From assembly GCA_020632975.1 (NCBI GenBank), contig JACKEL010000008.1, positions 248,001 to 312,000 of the forward strand: a stretch of 64,000 bases of DNA. Reading direction: 5' to 3'. The stretch's first letter is position 1, and each line of letters starts with the position of its first letter. The DNA comes from Myxococcales bacterium (GTDB taxonomy: Bacteria; Myxococcota_C; UBA6777). A program made the position numbers and the translations under genes. The notes below the pieces were generated by a model. It ran no database searches, had not been told where the DNA came from, and worked only from the letters and a program-made list of their open reading frames with translations. Positions 38,393 through 47,652 of the stretch are shown here, in pieces.

Positions 38393-39859
38393 TTATCGAG
38401 AGAGAGGTTGTTTTCTTCGCAGAAGAAAAAAGAAAAAGAGGAAACACAACCACAATCCCAAAGAACCATCGTTGCTTGCAGCGCATCCACACCCTCCTTT
38501 TGCCCCCATATCTGCGGATGTTTCCGTAGGCCCCGCATCTGCCGAGCGCTCTGCGTTAGAGGGTTGTTCTGGCGTCGGTTCTTTTGTGTTCTCGTTGGGA
38601 AAGTCGGCAAAGAGGTCGTGCGTGGGCCATTGGGTGACTTCTTGAAAGGCTTTCCACATGCCTTGATCTGCTTCGAGTCCAAGATCACCGACTTGAGGGC
38701 GAAAGTTCATGAGGATGCTCCAAGAGTAACCATGATGGGTACGCACCAAAAGTGTGGTTGTGCCAAGCAACGAACCGTCATGCCACCAGTTTGCATCGTT
38801 TCCAGAGGGCCGCACCAGCCAACCCATCGCGTAAAAATAAGCGGAGCCTTCCCAAATCGAAGGGCGAGCGACCATCTTTTGGATGGTTTCGCTTTTGAGC
38901 AGATCAGGTCGATGCGTCCGACCGTCGACAGAGGTGATGAAGCGGAGCAGATCCACTGCAGACGCGATCCAAGCGCCGTGAGAGTCCATCGCTTCGAGAT
39001 AAAATCCCCCATAAGGCCAAGGAACCTTCTCTGTGATGCCTGGAAAGACGGAGTCTGCCAAATCGTTCTCAGGCTCGTGATAATACTTCACCTCCCCAGG
39101 CGCGCGTCCTTCGAGCAAAGTCGCCCCAATACGCATCTTCGAGATACCCATCGGTTTCAGGATCTCTTGTTTGAGGTAGGCTTCGTACGTTTGTCCTGTG
39201 ACTTTTTCGATCACACGACCAAGGATGCAGTAGCCAAAGTTGGAGTACGCAAACCGACTGCCTGGGGAGAAATCGAACGGGAGACTCATCATGTAGCGGA
39301 TCACTGTCACACAACTTGAGGGACCTTCAACACCCACAGCTTGTGCGACCGTTTGAGAACGAAACATGGGATCGAAGCTTACTAGCCTGTCCCAACCTCC
39401 CGTGTGTTGGAGTAATTGCTCGATCGTGACGTCTCTTATCCCAGGCGTTTCTGTCTGGCCAGGGGCTGGCTTGAGATCGGCAATGTAAGAAAAAGCCTTA
39501 TCTTCCAACTTGAGTTTGCCTTGTTCGACAAGGCGCAATATCGCAACCGCAGTGATAGGCTTGGAGATGCTGGCGATACGAAACAAAGCATCTGGTTGGA
39601 CAGGCTCTTTTTTCTCCACATCCGCGTAACCGTAGCCTCTCGCAAACACCAACCGTTCGTCTTTTACAACTGCGACCGCAGCGCCAGGAACACCGTACTT
39701 TGCGAGCAGCTCTTCGACCATCCGATCGAAGCTACTCAACGCAGGGACTTCTTTTCCTGTCCGTGGTGGAGCAGCCCAACTCACCCCAGGTTGCCACATA
39801 CAGAGAAGCAGCAACGCAAGCCAAGGCGCAAAAAACATGTGCTTCGGAGACTCCTTCAT
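38393..39859 (-). CDS. Secreted serine hydrolase (class C beta-lactamase fold) with MYXO-CTERM-like tail
   Basis: About 488 residues. The signal peptide (FFAPWLALLLLCMWQPGVSW) is followed by a beta-lactamase/DD-peptidase domain. The nucleophile motif is SISK in IASISKPITAV and the YxN motif is YSN in FAYSNFGYC. The third motif could be the WWHDG region. After about residue 430 comes an acidic linker, then GGCGCAASNDGS, a Phe/Leu membrane helix and RRK. This is the three-part C-terminal sorting tail known as MYXO-CTERM, which directs proteins to the outer surface in Myxococcota. ATG 39859 fits AAGGGA eight bases upstream. The substrate is unknown. Confidence 0.9.
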   Translation of the reverse strand: MKESPKHMFFAPWLALLLLCMWQPGVSWAAPPRTGKEVPALSSFDRMVEELLAKYGVPGAAVAVVKDERLVFARGYGYADVEKKEPVQPDALFRIASISKPITAVAILRLVEQGKLKLEDKAFSYIADLKPAPGQTETPGIRDVTIEQLLQHTGGWDRLVSFDPMFRSQTVAQAVGVEGPSSCVTVIRYMMSLPFDFSPGSRFAYSNFGYCILGRVIEKVTGQTYEAYLKQEILKPMGISKMRIGATLLEGRAPGEVKYYHEPENDLADSVFPGITEKVPWPYGGFYLEAMDSHGAWIASAVDLLRFITSVDGRTHRPDLLKSETIQKMVARPSIWEGSAYFYAMGWLVRPSGNDANWWHDGSLLGTTTLLVRTHHGYSWSILMNFRPQVGDLGLEADQGMWKAFQEVTQWPTHDLFADFPNENTKEPTPEQPSNAERSADAGPTETSADMGAKGGCGCAASNDGSLGLWLCFLFFFFLLRRKQPLSR

Positions 39860-40350
39860 GTTTGCCATCCCTTCGTTTGATAGAGTCGTTCTCTTTACGG
39901 TATCATCGAGCTTTGTATCGATTCACAACATGCGATGTGTTGTTTGACCTGATCCTCCAAAAGTGCCGATTGTTGGGATTTGTATGTACATTCCCAAAAC
40001 GCTCTCTACTCTTCGCGGCGCTGCCATAGCAAAAGGCCGCCTCCCCAAAACCAAAAACAAGAAAATAGGAGAGCACAAGATGTTTGTTTCGCAAAGACAC
40101 TGAGGCCTTCTTTGGTGGTTTTTGTTTGCGGAGATCGTGATTGTACTCGTGGAGGCTTGGTATCTCAGACATCTTGGTGTGCGTGATGCTTTGGTCTCTT
40201 GTGGCCAACTCTACAAGCGCGGGGCTTGGGCAGCTTCTGCGTTTTTGGCTCCTTGTCCTTCCCAACGAATCAAAGCGGCGTGCTTCGCAACCAAGCAAAC
40301 GGCTTCCCCCAACACACACAGGCGGACATCCAGAACGACATCACCATGTG
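39860..40350. other. Gene-free spacer
   Basis: About 490 bases between two minus-strand genes. The open frames here give low-complexity or Arg/Ser/Cys-rich peptides with no ribosome sites. Nothing recognised. Confidence 0.4.
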
Positions 40351-41277
40351 CTAGCGTTTGTTGCCGCGTTTTGCCTTACACTGTGCGATCTTCTCTTGCA
40401 TACTCTTTTGAACTTTTTGAATCAAAGCATAGCTCTTGATTTGGCAAGAATTGGGGTTGCTATAATTCGATGTTTGCCATTCCTCTCCTCTGTAACCACA
40501 AAGAAGATTTCGATTGATCGACTCCGCGGTGATGGCGAAAGGAACGAACTGATCACACTGGGCCTTTTTTTTCTTTTGACATATCTTTTTGTCTTTTTCA
40601 GCATTCACCAACCATAACGAAAGACCGATCGAATCTTTTGTTAAACAAGCATTGTAGATCTGTGAATATCCATTTCCCAACTTCGAGATCGGGTTGGTAA
40701 ACCCACAAGAAGACAAGATCGGGACGACATACGCAGCAGTTCTTGCATAAGAAGCACAAAAAGTCTTCTTTTGTTTTACACATCCCTCTAGCATCTTTTT
40801 TTGTTCTTTTCGATTGATTGCAACATCAGATGCATGAGCTTTGAGGCACCAACTATGAAGTTGACTTTTCGAAGCAAACCAACGTGTCCCTGAAAACTTA
40901 CAATAAAACAATTTCTGCATACGTTGTTGCATATGCGTCGTTTTCACGTAGGTTTGGCAGGCTTTGATTTGGCATGCCTTGTATTTGGAATTTAAAACTT
41001 TGATTCGATATTTGACTGCTTCAAGAGGTTGCTCCATGCAAAATGATGACCAAGACCCACCTCGAGGGTTCAATTCCATACCCTTTGTTCCACAATCAAA
41101 TTTCAAAATATCGACTTGCAGCCTCATCAAGATATCCGAATAAAGGTAACATCTCTTTAATTTTTTCTTGAAATCTTCTTTGGGCAACCTCAGTTTGGGC
41201 GGAAGCGGTTTTGCCCAAGCAACCGTCGAAAACGTAAAAAACAAGCACAACAGCAAATAACGAGAAGAAGAAAACAT
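40351..41277 (-). CDS. Secreted Cys/Lys-rich hypothetical protein
   Basis: 308 residues from ATG 41277 (AAGGA eight bases upstream). A clear signal peptide (MFSSSRYLLLCLFFTFSTVA, cut near WAKP) precedes a mature protein with about 15 cysteines and many lysines (YKACQIKACQTYVK, KKICQKKKKAQCDQF), consistent with a disulfide-stabilised extracytoplasmic protein. No domain recognised. It is divergent from another small secreted-protein gene at 41679. Confidence 0.62.
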   Translation of the reverse strand: MFSSSRYLLLCLFFTFSTVAWAKPLPPKLRLPKEDFKKKLKRCYLYSDILMRLQVDILKFDCGTKGMELNPRGGSWSSFCMEQPLEAVKYRIKVLNSKYKACQIKACQTYVKTTHMQQRMQKLFYCKFSGTRWFASKSQLHSWCLKAHASDVAINRKEQKKMLEGCVKQKKTFCASYARTAAYVVPILSSCGFTNPISKLGNGYSQIYNACLTKDSIGLSLWLVNAEKDKKICQKKKKAQCDQFVPFAITAESINRNLLCGYRGEEWQTSNYSNPNSCQIKSYALIQKVQKSMQEKIAQCKAKRGNKR

Positions 41278-41678
41278 GGTGGTGGTCCTTTTTACAAAGT
41301 GTTTGGAGCCATCGCATACCAACAGCTTTTCCACCAAGAAGAAGTCTGTAGAAAAGTAACTGTTCGGATTTTTCCCAAGGACTCATACCAACCACAAGAA
41401 AAAGCCTCCCCAACCAAAGACTGCCCATGAGCAGCCAATCCAATTCTTCCTTGAAGCCAGACTCCCCTTGCAACAAGTTGCAAGGGTGGATTCTTAGACA
41501 GACGAAAACTTTGCGCTTTCTTTTGGGTCTCCACCTCTTTCTTCCATGGTGAAGGAAAAATAGATCGCCCAGAAAAGTCTTGCGTACAACCACCCCATAA
41601 GAAGATTCTTCAAGACAACATCGATAAGAAAACTTGGGCCACGCTCCCCCTGCAACATCAAGATCGAGGACAACGCGC
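41278..41678. other. Divergent intergenic region
   Basis: About 400 bases between outward-facing secreted-protein genes, so both promoters should be here. An antisense open frame crossing this region has no coding character. Nothing else recognised. Confidence 0.4.
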
Positions 41679-42311
41679 ATGTACAAACATATCCTTTTCC
41701 ACGCAACGCTTCTTTTCGCATCCATTCTCCCCGTAGGATCGTCATTTGCGACGCTTCCTTTGTGCATTCTTTCTCCACAAGAAGAGGTCAGTCGCTCCAA
41801 GACCATCGTAGAAGCGGTCCCTGTCGCGACCGAAACCACGTGGAAAGTCCCAACCAATGCAAAGCCCTCTCCAGAAACTTGGAAGCAAGAAAAAGGAAGG
41901 CTCATTCGTTACACAAAATACGTCGTCACGCAGTCCTTCAAAGGAGAAAAGCCTAAGATCTTTTGGCTCCAACAGCAGTGTCGCCTAGGTTCCCCGATGG
42001 CATGGATGTACCATCACCCCCGCGTATTGGGCTCATATTGTCAGCACAGTCATTGGTGGCGCGAGATGAAAAAAACCACCCCCGCCTCCGTCCTCCTTCA
42101 AGGAAAAACAGTGACCCACAAGCTCCAAGCAAAGAAACGATGGGTATTTCTTGGCGCACAGCAAAAAACGTCTCCCAAAGGCAAGGTTGTTTTCCAACGA
42201 GCAGATCTCGCAAGCCATCGTTGCGAGCCCCATCAGCCAAGATTTTGGCCTACAAATGAACAAAAAAAGCTTTCACTCCTTAAAAAACTAATTAAAAAAG
42301 AAAATAAATAA
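41679..42311 (+). CDS. Secreted hypothetical protein
   Basis: 210 residues from ATG 41679 (GAGGA nine bases upstream). The signal peptide is MYKHILFHATLLFASILPVG, cut near SFA. The mature protein contains a few cysteines (CILSP, QQQCRLGSP, GSYCQHSHWW) and a basic C-terminus. The pattern VVTQSFKGEKPK...LGSYCQHSHWW somewhat resembles proteins with a short beta-rich exported domain in this phylum, but no family can be named. Confidence 0.58.
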   Translation: MYKHILFHATLLFASILPVGSSFATLPLCILSPQEEVSRSKTIVEAVPVATETTWKVPTNAKPSPETWKQEKGRLIRYTKYVVTQSFKGEKPKIFWLQQQCRLGSPMAWMYHHPRVLGSYCQHSHWWREMKKTTPASVLLQGKTVTHKLQAKKRWVFLGAQQKTSPKGKVVFQRADLASHRCEPHQPRFWPTNEQKKLSLLKKLIKKENK

Positions 42312-42695
42312 CAAAGAAAACAAAAAACCTCCCGCCACAGTCCTGCGTGACCTACATCACAGTTTAACCCCCTATTCTATCGAATAAACCTCTTCGCCTT
42401 TCAAGATCGCGATCATCACTTCAAAAGCATCAAAAAGAGACCTCAGAAGTACCTACCCCAAGCTACCCACCTCTCCACTTATGTAAAATAATCATTTAAC
42501 AACATACACATAAAAGAAAAGACAAAAATAATCGCAAACAAATTCTTTTCCTGCGCGATATTCTATGAGAAGTTCGATGTACAAAAACTACAACATACCT
42601 ATCTCCCTGATGACTCTTGCATGACACCTTGTAAAAACATCCCTCCAAGAGTCAGATATATTCGCAAAACAACATCCATTAGTAGGAGAAGAAGG
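42312..42695. other. AT-rich intergenic region
   Basis: About 380 bases rich in A. It should hold the promoter of the MopE-repeat lipoprotein gene. No gene, clear terminator hairpin or repeat seen. Confidence 0.4.
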
Positions 42696-44816
42696 ATGAG
42701 ATTAAAGAGAAAGATAAGCGCCCTATTCGTGCCCATAGCTTGCCTTTCACTCTTCTATTATGCGAGCTGTACCCCTGCCACGGTGTGCACTTCAGACGAT
42801 CAATGCCCCAAAGAGTCCGTCTGTGAGAAGAATGCTTGTATCCCTCGATGTGAGAGTGACAGTTCTTGCTCCTCTGGCGAAACTTGTAACAACGGAAGAT
42901 GCGTAGCCTCGACCAAAACGGACGGGGGAGCTGAAAAGTCTCCCATCGAGCAAGAGCCCGAGCCTGTAGCAGAACCCGTTGCGGAACCAACTGCGGAACC
43001 AACCGCAGAAGCAGGCCCCGAAGAAGCAACCCCCGAAGAGAACGAACCAGAGAAAGAACCCGAACCAGAGATGGTCACCTGCGTCCCGCAACAAGAGACC
43101 TGTAACAACCAAGATGATGACTGTGATGGAATGGTCGATGAAGGTCTCACGCAGTCTTGCTACTCTGGCGCCGCAGGAACCGAAGGAACAGGGCTCTGTA
43201 AAGGTGGCACACAAACCTGTACAGCCGGTCAATGGGGTACTTGCGTTGGAGAAGTCGTCCCTACCACAGAGACTTGCAATAACAAAGACGATAACTGCGA
43301 TGGAATGGTCGATGAAGGCCTTACACAGTCCTGCTACAGCGGCCCTGCGGGGACCGCAGGCAAAGGAGCTTGTAAAGGCGGAACCCAGACTTGTAATGCC
43401 GGTCAATGGGATACTTGTGTAGGTGAAGTCACTCCCACCACAGAGACTTGTAACAACAAAGACGACGACTGCGACGGCAAGACCGACGAAGCGGTGACAC
43501 AGTCCTGTTACAATGGGCCTGCTGGCACCGCAGGCAAAGGTCTCTGTAAAAGTGGCACGCAAACCTGTACAGCCGGTCAATGGGGTACTTGCGTTGGAGA
43601 AGTCGCTCCCGCGACTGAGACTTGCAACAACAAAGATGACGACTGCGACGGCAAGATCGACGAAACCGTCACGAAAACCTGTTATACAGGCCCCGCGAAC
43701 ACCGCAGGCAAGGGCTCTTGTCAGAACGGTACGCAAACTTGTGGTGCGGGCCAATGGGGTGCATGCACAGGCCAAGTGGTTCCCACCACTGAAACCTGCA
43801 ACAACAAAGATGACGACTGTGACGGAAAGACCGACGAAACGCTCACACAAGCCTGTTATACGGGTCCTACAGGGACTTCAGGCAAAGGTCTGTGTAAAAA
43901 TGGTACGCAGACTTGTGGTAGTGGTCAGTGGGGCACCTGTGTAGGTCAAGTGGTTCCTACCACGGAGACTTGCAATAGCAAAGATGACGATTGCGATGGA
44001 CAGATCGACGAAGCTATCACACAGACCTGTTACACAGGCCCCGCAGGAACTGCAGGAAAAGGTCTGTGTAAAAGCGGCGTCCAGACTTGTAACGCTGGAA
44101 GATTTGGTACCTGTGTAGGTCAAGTGATTCCCACTGCGGAGACTTGTAACAACAAAGATGATGACTGTGACGGCAAGATCGACGAAGCGGTGACACAGTC
44201 CTGTTACAGCGGCCCTGCGGGAACCGCAGGCAAAGGCTCTTGTAAAAATGGTACGCAGACTTGTAGTGCGGGCCAGTGGAGTGCTTGTACAGGAGAAGTC
44301 ACTCCCAACTTGGACATCTGCGGAAACGGAAAAGACGAGGACTGCGACGGACAGATCGACAAAAACGGCGTGGGATGTTGTGGGATATCAGGAGGCTATC
44401 TCTACTGTTGGTTCAAACAAACCACCACATGGACAAGCGCACAATCCGCTTGCCAAGCTTGGGGCGGAAACCTCGCAGGCGCAGCCAACTCCACGGAAAA
44501 TAGCTTCCTTGCAAGTATCTCTAGTGGCAGCACGTGGCTTGGTGGTATTTACAATCACACCACCAAAACAGGGACGTGGGTCTCAGGGAAGACTTGGGGC
44601 TATACCAACTGGGATCCTCAAGAGCCCAACAACTCGGGGGGTTCAGAGCAGTACGTCGAAACCAACGCCTACAATTCCTCAGGACGTTGGAATGACGCTG
44701 CCAACAGTTCGAGATTTTCTTACATCTGCGAAAGAAAAGCCGTCACTTGTACAACAAACGCCAACTGCCCTACGGCGACCCCTCGATGTGACGCAAGCAA
44801 AGTCTGCGTAAAATAG
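42696..44816 (+). CDS. Lipoprotein with seven MopE-type Cys/Asp repeats and a C-type lectin domain
   Basis: 706 residues from ATG 42696 (AGGAG seven bases upstream). The signal peptide ends in lipobox-like YASC. Layout: a Cys-rich module (CTSDDQCPKESVC...), a Pro/Glu/Ala linker (EPEPVAEPVAEPTAEPTAEA), then seven copies of a roughly 58-residue repeat starting ETCNNKDDDCDGK(I/T)DE and holding GLCKSGTQTC and GQWGTCVGEV. A partial eighth (DEDCDGQIDKNG) leads into a C-type lectin-like domain (about 565-690) with WDPQEPNN and WNDAANSSRFSYICE. The Asp-rich loops suggest calcium binding; EPN and WND are sugar/calcium-site motifs. Probably a surface adhesin. Confidence 0.88.
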   Translation: MRLKRKISALFVPIACLSLFYYASCTPATVCTSDDQCPKESVCEKNACIPRCESDSSCSSGETCNNGRCVASTKTDGGAEKSPIEQEPEPVAEPVAEPTAEPTAEAGPEEATPEENEPEKEPEPEMVTCVPQQETCNNQDDDCDGMVDEGLTQSCYSGAAGTEGTGLCKGGTQTCTAGQWGTCVGEVVPTTETCNNKDDNCDGMVDEGLTQSCYSGPAGTAGKGACKGGTQTCNAGQWDTCVGEVTPTTETCNNKDDDCDGKTDEAVTQSCYNGPAGTAGKGLCKSGTQTCTAGQWGTCVGEVAPATETCNNKDDDCDGKIDETVTKTCYTGPANTAGKGSCQNGTQTCGAGQWGACTGQVVPTTETCNNKDDDCDGKTDETLTQACYTGPTGTSGKGLCKNGTQTCGSGQWGTCVGQVVPTTETCNSKDDDCDGQIDEAITQTCYTGPAGTAGKGLCKSGVQTCNAGRFGTCVGQVIPTAETCNNKDDDCDGKIDEAVTQSCYSGPAGTAGKGSCKNGTQTCSAGQWSACTGEVTPNLDICGNGKDEDCDGQIDKNGVGCCGISGGYLYCWFKQTTTWTSAQSACQAWGGNLAGAANSTENSFLASISSGSTWLGGIYNHTTKTGTWVSGKTWGYTNWDPQEPNNSGGSEQYVETNAYNSSGRWNDAANSSRFSYICERKAVTCTTNANCPTATPRCDASKVCVK

Positions 44817-44905
44817 CCCTCCCCAACGACCTCTTAGACTCCTCGACGATTCTTCGGCTTGCCTTCCAAAACTGTCTTGCCCATCCCTTCTCAAAGTAGC
44901 GCGTC

Positions 44906-46036
44906 TTAGGGAAGCGAGTCTTTGGGATGCACAGGGCTCATACGCAACCATGAACGAGCGGGCAAAACAAACGCTCCATCAGGGTAGCGCTTGAGATATT
45001 CTTGGAACAATCGCATACATCCAGCATGAAACCCCCGCCACTTTCGACAAGAGTTCGCGGCCTCAAACAAGGTGTTGGCGCGGTGATCTTTGCCAAAAGG
45101 CAGGCTTGATCGATAGAGTTTGAGCAAAAACATGTATTTCTTTTGCTCGCTTTGGAGATCGTCGATCCGCTGAAGGAGCAGCTTTATCCGCAATTTTGGA
45201 GAAAGTCGCTCATTTTCTGAAAGGTCCCACAAAAACCAAAAGAGTTGTTTGGGATCATGTTGTTTGAGCCAAAGTAGTCGCTCTTTGGTTCCTTTCAGCG
45301 CGGAAGGCGGCAATCGATATCGGAAAGCGGACTTCTTCGTCTCTTTCTCAAGGGAAACGCGAACCCCCTGCCCTTTTTCGAGCAAGACCGCTTCTCCCGC
45401 TCCTTGGACTTGGACCTTTCCACGTTGAACTTCGACCCGCATCCATGTAGGTCCCCGCTCTACGGAAAAGATCGTGCCTTTGACCACCACACGGTAATCT
45501 TCGCACTCCACCACAAAAGCGCGCATCTTCCCAGGGATAACGTGGATATCCGTGCGTCCTTTTTGCAGTTTCAAGGAGACGTGCGATGCATCTTTTCGAT
45601 GCAAGAGCATCCGTGTTTGAGCGGAGGCAGAAAGCTTCCATTTTCCAACACTTTGCAGAGATCCCGCTCGTTCTGCGGGTGCCTGAAAAGAAGAGAACTT
45701 TGTGTGTCCTGCGCCAGGGACGTGTTGCACGGACAGATCGCGAACCTGTAATGGGGCCATTGAAGAAGGCCACAAAAGCAGCAAAAGACCCGCACAAGCG
45801 ACAGAAAAGCCTCCACCCCACATCCAATACCAAAAAGGTGAACGTCTCGCAGGAGGCTTGGCTTCGCGCGGTTGTGAGAGCTGTTTACGCAGTTGGAGTC
45901 GCAAAGAAGCTTCGACTTCTTGGACGATCGCTTCTGTGCGTTCTTCCTCAAGCGGCACAGGCTCCAAAAACGCCGAAACTTCTGAAGGATGGTCGTTTGG
46001 GGAAAGAGAGAACTGTTGTTTCTTCTCAGATTTCAT
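44906..46036 (-). CDS. FecR-domain anti-sigma factor
   Basis: 376 residues from ATG 46036; a longer frame upstream is only the tail of the inserted IscB element. The cytoplasmic N-terminus (about 1-70, acidic, likely sigma-binding) is followed by one membrane helix (FWYWMWGGGFSVACAGLLLLL). A FecR domain comes next (about 110-230: DIHVIPGKMRAFVVECED, VVVKGTIFSVERG), then a helical C-terminus with TPR-like character (FEAANSCRKWRGFHAGCMRLF). It is the expected partner of the ECF sigma gene upstream, now separated from it by a 1.6-kb mobile element. Confidence 0.8.
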   Translation of the reverse strand: MKSEKKQQFSLSPNDHPSEVSAFLEPVPLEEERTEAIVQEVEASLRLQLRKQLSQPREAKPPARRSPFWYWMWGGGFSVACAGLLLLLWPSSMAPLQVRDLSVQHVPGAGHTKFSSFQAPAERAGSLQSVGKWKLSASAQTRMLLHRKDASHVSLKLQKGRTDIHVIPGKMRAFVVECEDYRVVVKGTIFSVERGPTWMRVEVQRGKVQVQGAGEAVLLEKGQGVRVSLEKETKKSAFRYRLPPSALKGTKERLLWLKQHDPKQLFWFLWDLSENERLSPKLRIKLLLQRIDDLQSEQKKYMFLLKLYRSSLPFGKDHRANTLFEAANSCRKWRGFHAGCMRLFQEYLKRYPDGAFVLPARSWLRMSPVHPKDSLP

Positions 46037-46065
46037 CTGATTCTTCGGCGTGGAAACCCCTGCCT

Positions 46066-47391
46066 TTAGGCGGGGGAGGAAGCGCCGTCCTCTCTTTGGT
46101 GATAAGCGTATCCATCGGTTTTTTGAAGGATACGGCAATGTTTGTGTGAGATCCCTTGGATGGTGTCTTCACTTGTCTTGATGTTAAAACTTCCTGTACT
46201 TCTGACCGCCACTCTTCCTACATAGCGTCCTGCCTTCTTTCCACGCGTTACCACTGCCTCTACCATGTCTCCCGTCTGAAACCCAAACACCTGCTTTGAC
46301 CGTACTTTCGGCTTTGTTCGTGGAAAGCCAAACCTGTCCATCTTGCACATCTGCCGACTTCCACGTCCCATTGCACGGATCTCCAACACTTCTTGTTGAG
46401 GAGATACCCACACTTCTTCGCCTGATTTGCCTACGCATACCGCATCCAACCAATGTGTTTTGGCGTAACCTTGTCGTACACGGTTCCATTTGGTTTGACC
46501 ACCGCTTCCCACTTCGATAGGGAGTTCAAAGTCTTTTCGTTTCTCCAGCAAAGCAAGCCGTGTGCTGTTGACCGCAGCCACATCTTTCAAGGGAGCCTTG
46601 GCTTTCGCCAACAATGCCTTGTATTTGTCGGGCTGTTCGGCAAGAAAGTCCTTCACGTCTTGGTTGTCTTTCTTTTGGTTGCACTTCGCACAAGCCAAGG
46701 TCAGGTTGCTGATACGCTCTGTTCCGCCTTTTGAGCGCGGAGTGATGTGTTCCACTTGCAAAGGTACACCTTCCACCTCGCAGTAAAAACACTTTCGGCC
46801 CCATTTTTCGAGCAGGTACTCACGGGCTTCGTACCCAAACAGCGTGCCCTGTTGGTATTCGATGCCTGCAATCTCTGGATTCTCTAAGCGTTGCGTATCA
46901 AAACGCACGGACTCTACAGACCAATCTGTCAACGGGGTCCATCTTTGAAGGCGTTTCGCCCACTGCAACACATTTTGCACACGGCTTTCGAGGCTGGGAG
47001 CCAACCAACCTTTCTTTCTTGTGCGGTTTTGAAAGCGAGGTTTTCGGTAGCGTGTGTGGCGGCTCCTCCTCGAACGTCGGACGCCTCGGCGTTTTTGCAA
47101 GGCTTCTTTGACTCGAAGCCCACGATGTTGAAGTTCAGCGGCAAAAACACAGACTTGTCCGCGATTGTAGGTCGCGACGATGGCCATACCTGTGGTGCGA
47201 CTGCCAGGATCGACTTTGAGGCGCAAAGGTTGTTTGTGCGAAGTCGTGGGTTGTAGAAGAATCAGGGTAAAGGGAAACCTCCGCCATACGGCGGCTTTGC
47301 GTTGTTTGAGTAGTTGTCTTGCTCTTGCAGGACGGCAAGGCATCAGGGGTTGTTTGTTGTGGTCGAGTATGAAGACTCTGTTTTGTGACAC
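46066..47391 (-). CDS. iscB: IscB RNA-guided nuclease 1
   Basis: 441 residues. The N-terminal PLMP motif is HNKQPLMPCRPARARQLL. Split RuvC: I is KVDPGSRTTGMAI, II is WSVESVRFDT, III is THWLDAV. The Arg-rich bridge helix is RRGVRRSRRSRHTRYRKPRF. The HNH domain inserted between RuvC-II and III has FYCEVEGVPLQVEHITPRSKGG...CAKCNQKK. All catalytic residues look intact. IscB is the ancestor-type relative of Cas9 that cuts double-stranded DNA guided by an omega-RNA. GTG 47391 has AAGG ten bases upstream. The C-terminus DGASSPA is encoded in the conserved element end. Confidence 0.93.
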   Translation of the reverse strand: MSQNRVFILDHNKQPLMPCRPARARQLLKQRKAAVWRRFPFTLILLQPTTSHKQPLRLKVDPGSRTTGMAIVATYNRGQVCVFAAELQHRGLRVKEALQKRRGVRRSRRSRHTRYRKPRFQNRTRKKGWLAPSLESRVQNVLQWAKRLQRWTPLTDWSVESVRFDTQRLENPEIAGIEYQQGTLFGYEAREYLLEKWGRKCFYCEVEGVPLQVEHITPRSKGGTERISNLTLACAKCNQKKDNQDVKDFLAEQPDKYKALLAKAKAPLKDVAAVNSTRLALLEKRKDFELPIEVGSGGQTKWNRVRQGYAKTHWLDAVCVGKSGEEVWVSPQQEVLEIRAMGRGSRQMCKMDRFGFPRTKPKVRSKQVFGFQTGDMVEAVVTRGKKAGRYVGRVAVRSTGSFNIKTSEDTIQGISHKHCRILQKTDGYAYHQREDGASSPA

Positions 47392-47652
47392 GAATGAGTT
47401 ACCTTTCCCAGTGAAGGGATTCTCCCAAGTTGGCTTGGGGTAAAGTTCTCCTAGCCCTTGTGATGGAGAGGTTTTGGATGGTGCACTGTCTTTACCCTAA
47501 AACTGTTTAACAACATCCCGCAGAGCGTCGAACTGGAGAAGCATTCGACGGTGCCTATGGATTCTCTCCTAACGGCTCCTTTCCAAAGAAAGGGGGCGGG
47601 TCAATCAGGCTTGCCCAAACAAGCCTCCGCCTTCAGGCGGGGGTTATTGACC
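47392..47652 (-). ncRNA. Omega-RNA (HEARO-type) of IscB element 1
   Basis: Non-coding leader of iscB. A closing stem GGTCAAT/ATTGACC holds two hairpins, CCGCC-TGAA-GGCGG and GGCTTG-TTTGGG-CAAGCC. A further hairpin GTCGAA...TTCGAC lies near 47530-47550. The second element shows the same first domain with compensating changes (GGTCAACG/CGTTGACC; GGGCTTG/TAAGCCC). By family rule, the guide would be the roughly 16 host bases just upstream (47653-47668, read on the minus strand), which are codons of the sigma gene's 3' end. Confidence 0.78.

Larger units (their letters stand above)
46047..47652 (-). mobile_element. IscB element 1 (omega-RNA plus iscB, IS200/IS605-like, no transposase)
   Basis: Bounds were set by comparison with the second copy at 50070-51609. 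The 5' end starts GGTCAAT (stem with ATTGACC 47 bases on) and the 3' end is a hairpin (stem CCCC.GCC / GGC.GGGG, loop TAAA) ending in CGCC. Both elements share this end pattern. It lies in the same direction as the sigma/FecR operon, exactly between those genes. No TnpA is present, so mobility would need a transposase from elsewhere. Confidence 0.82.

Noticed and set aside
39903..40319. 138-codon minus-strand open frame in the spacer after the serine hydrolase
   Set aside because: Arg/Ser/Cys-rich low-quality translation without a ribosome site; more likely non-coding.
41096..41905. 269-codon minus-strand open frame across the divergent promoter region
   Set aside because: It overlaps both flanking secreted-protein genes, each with its own ribosome site and signal peptide, and has no coding character.
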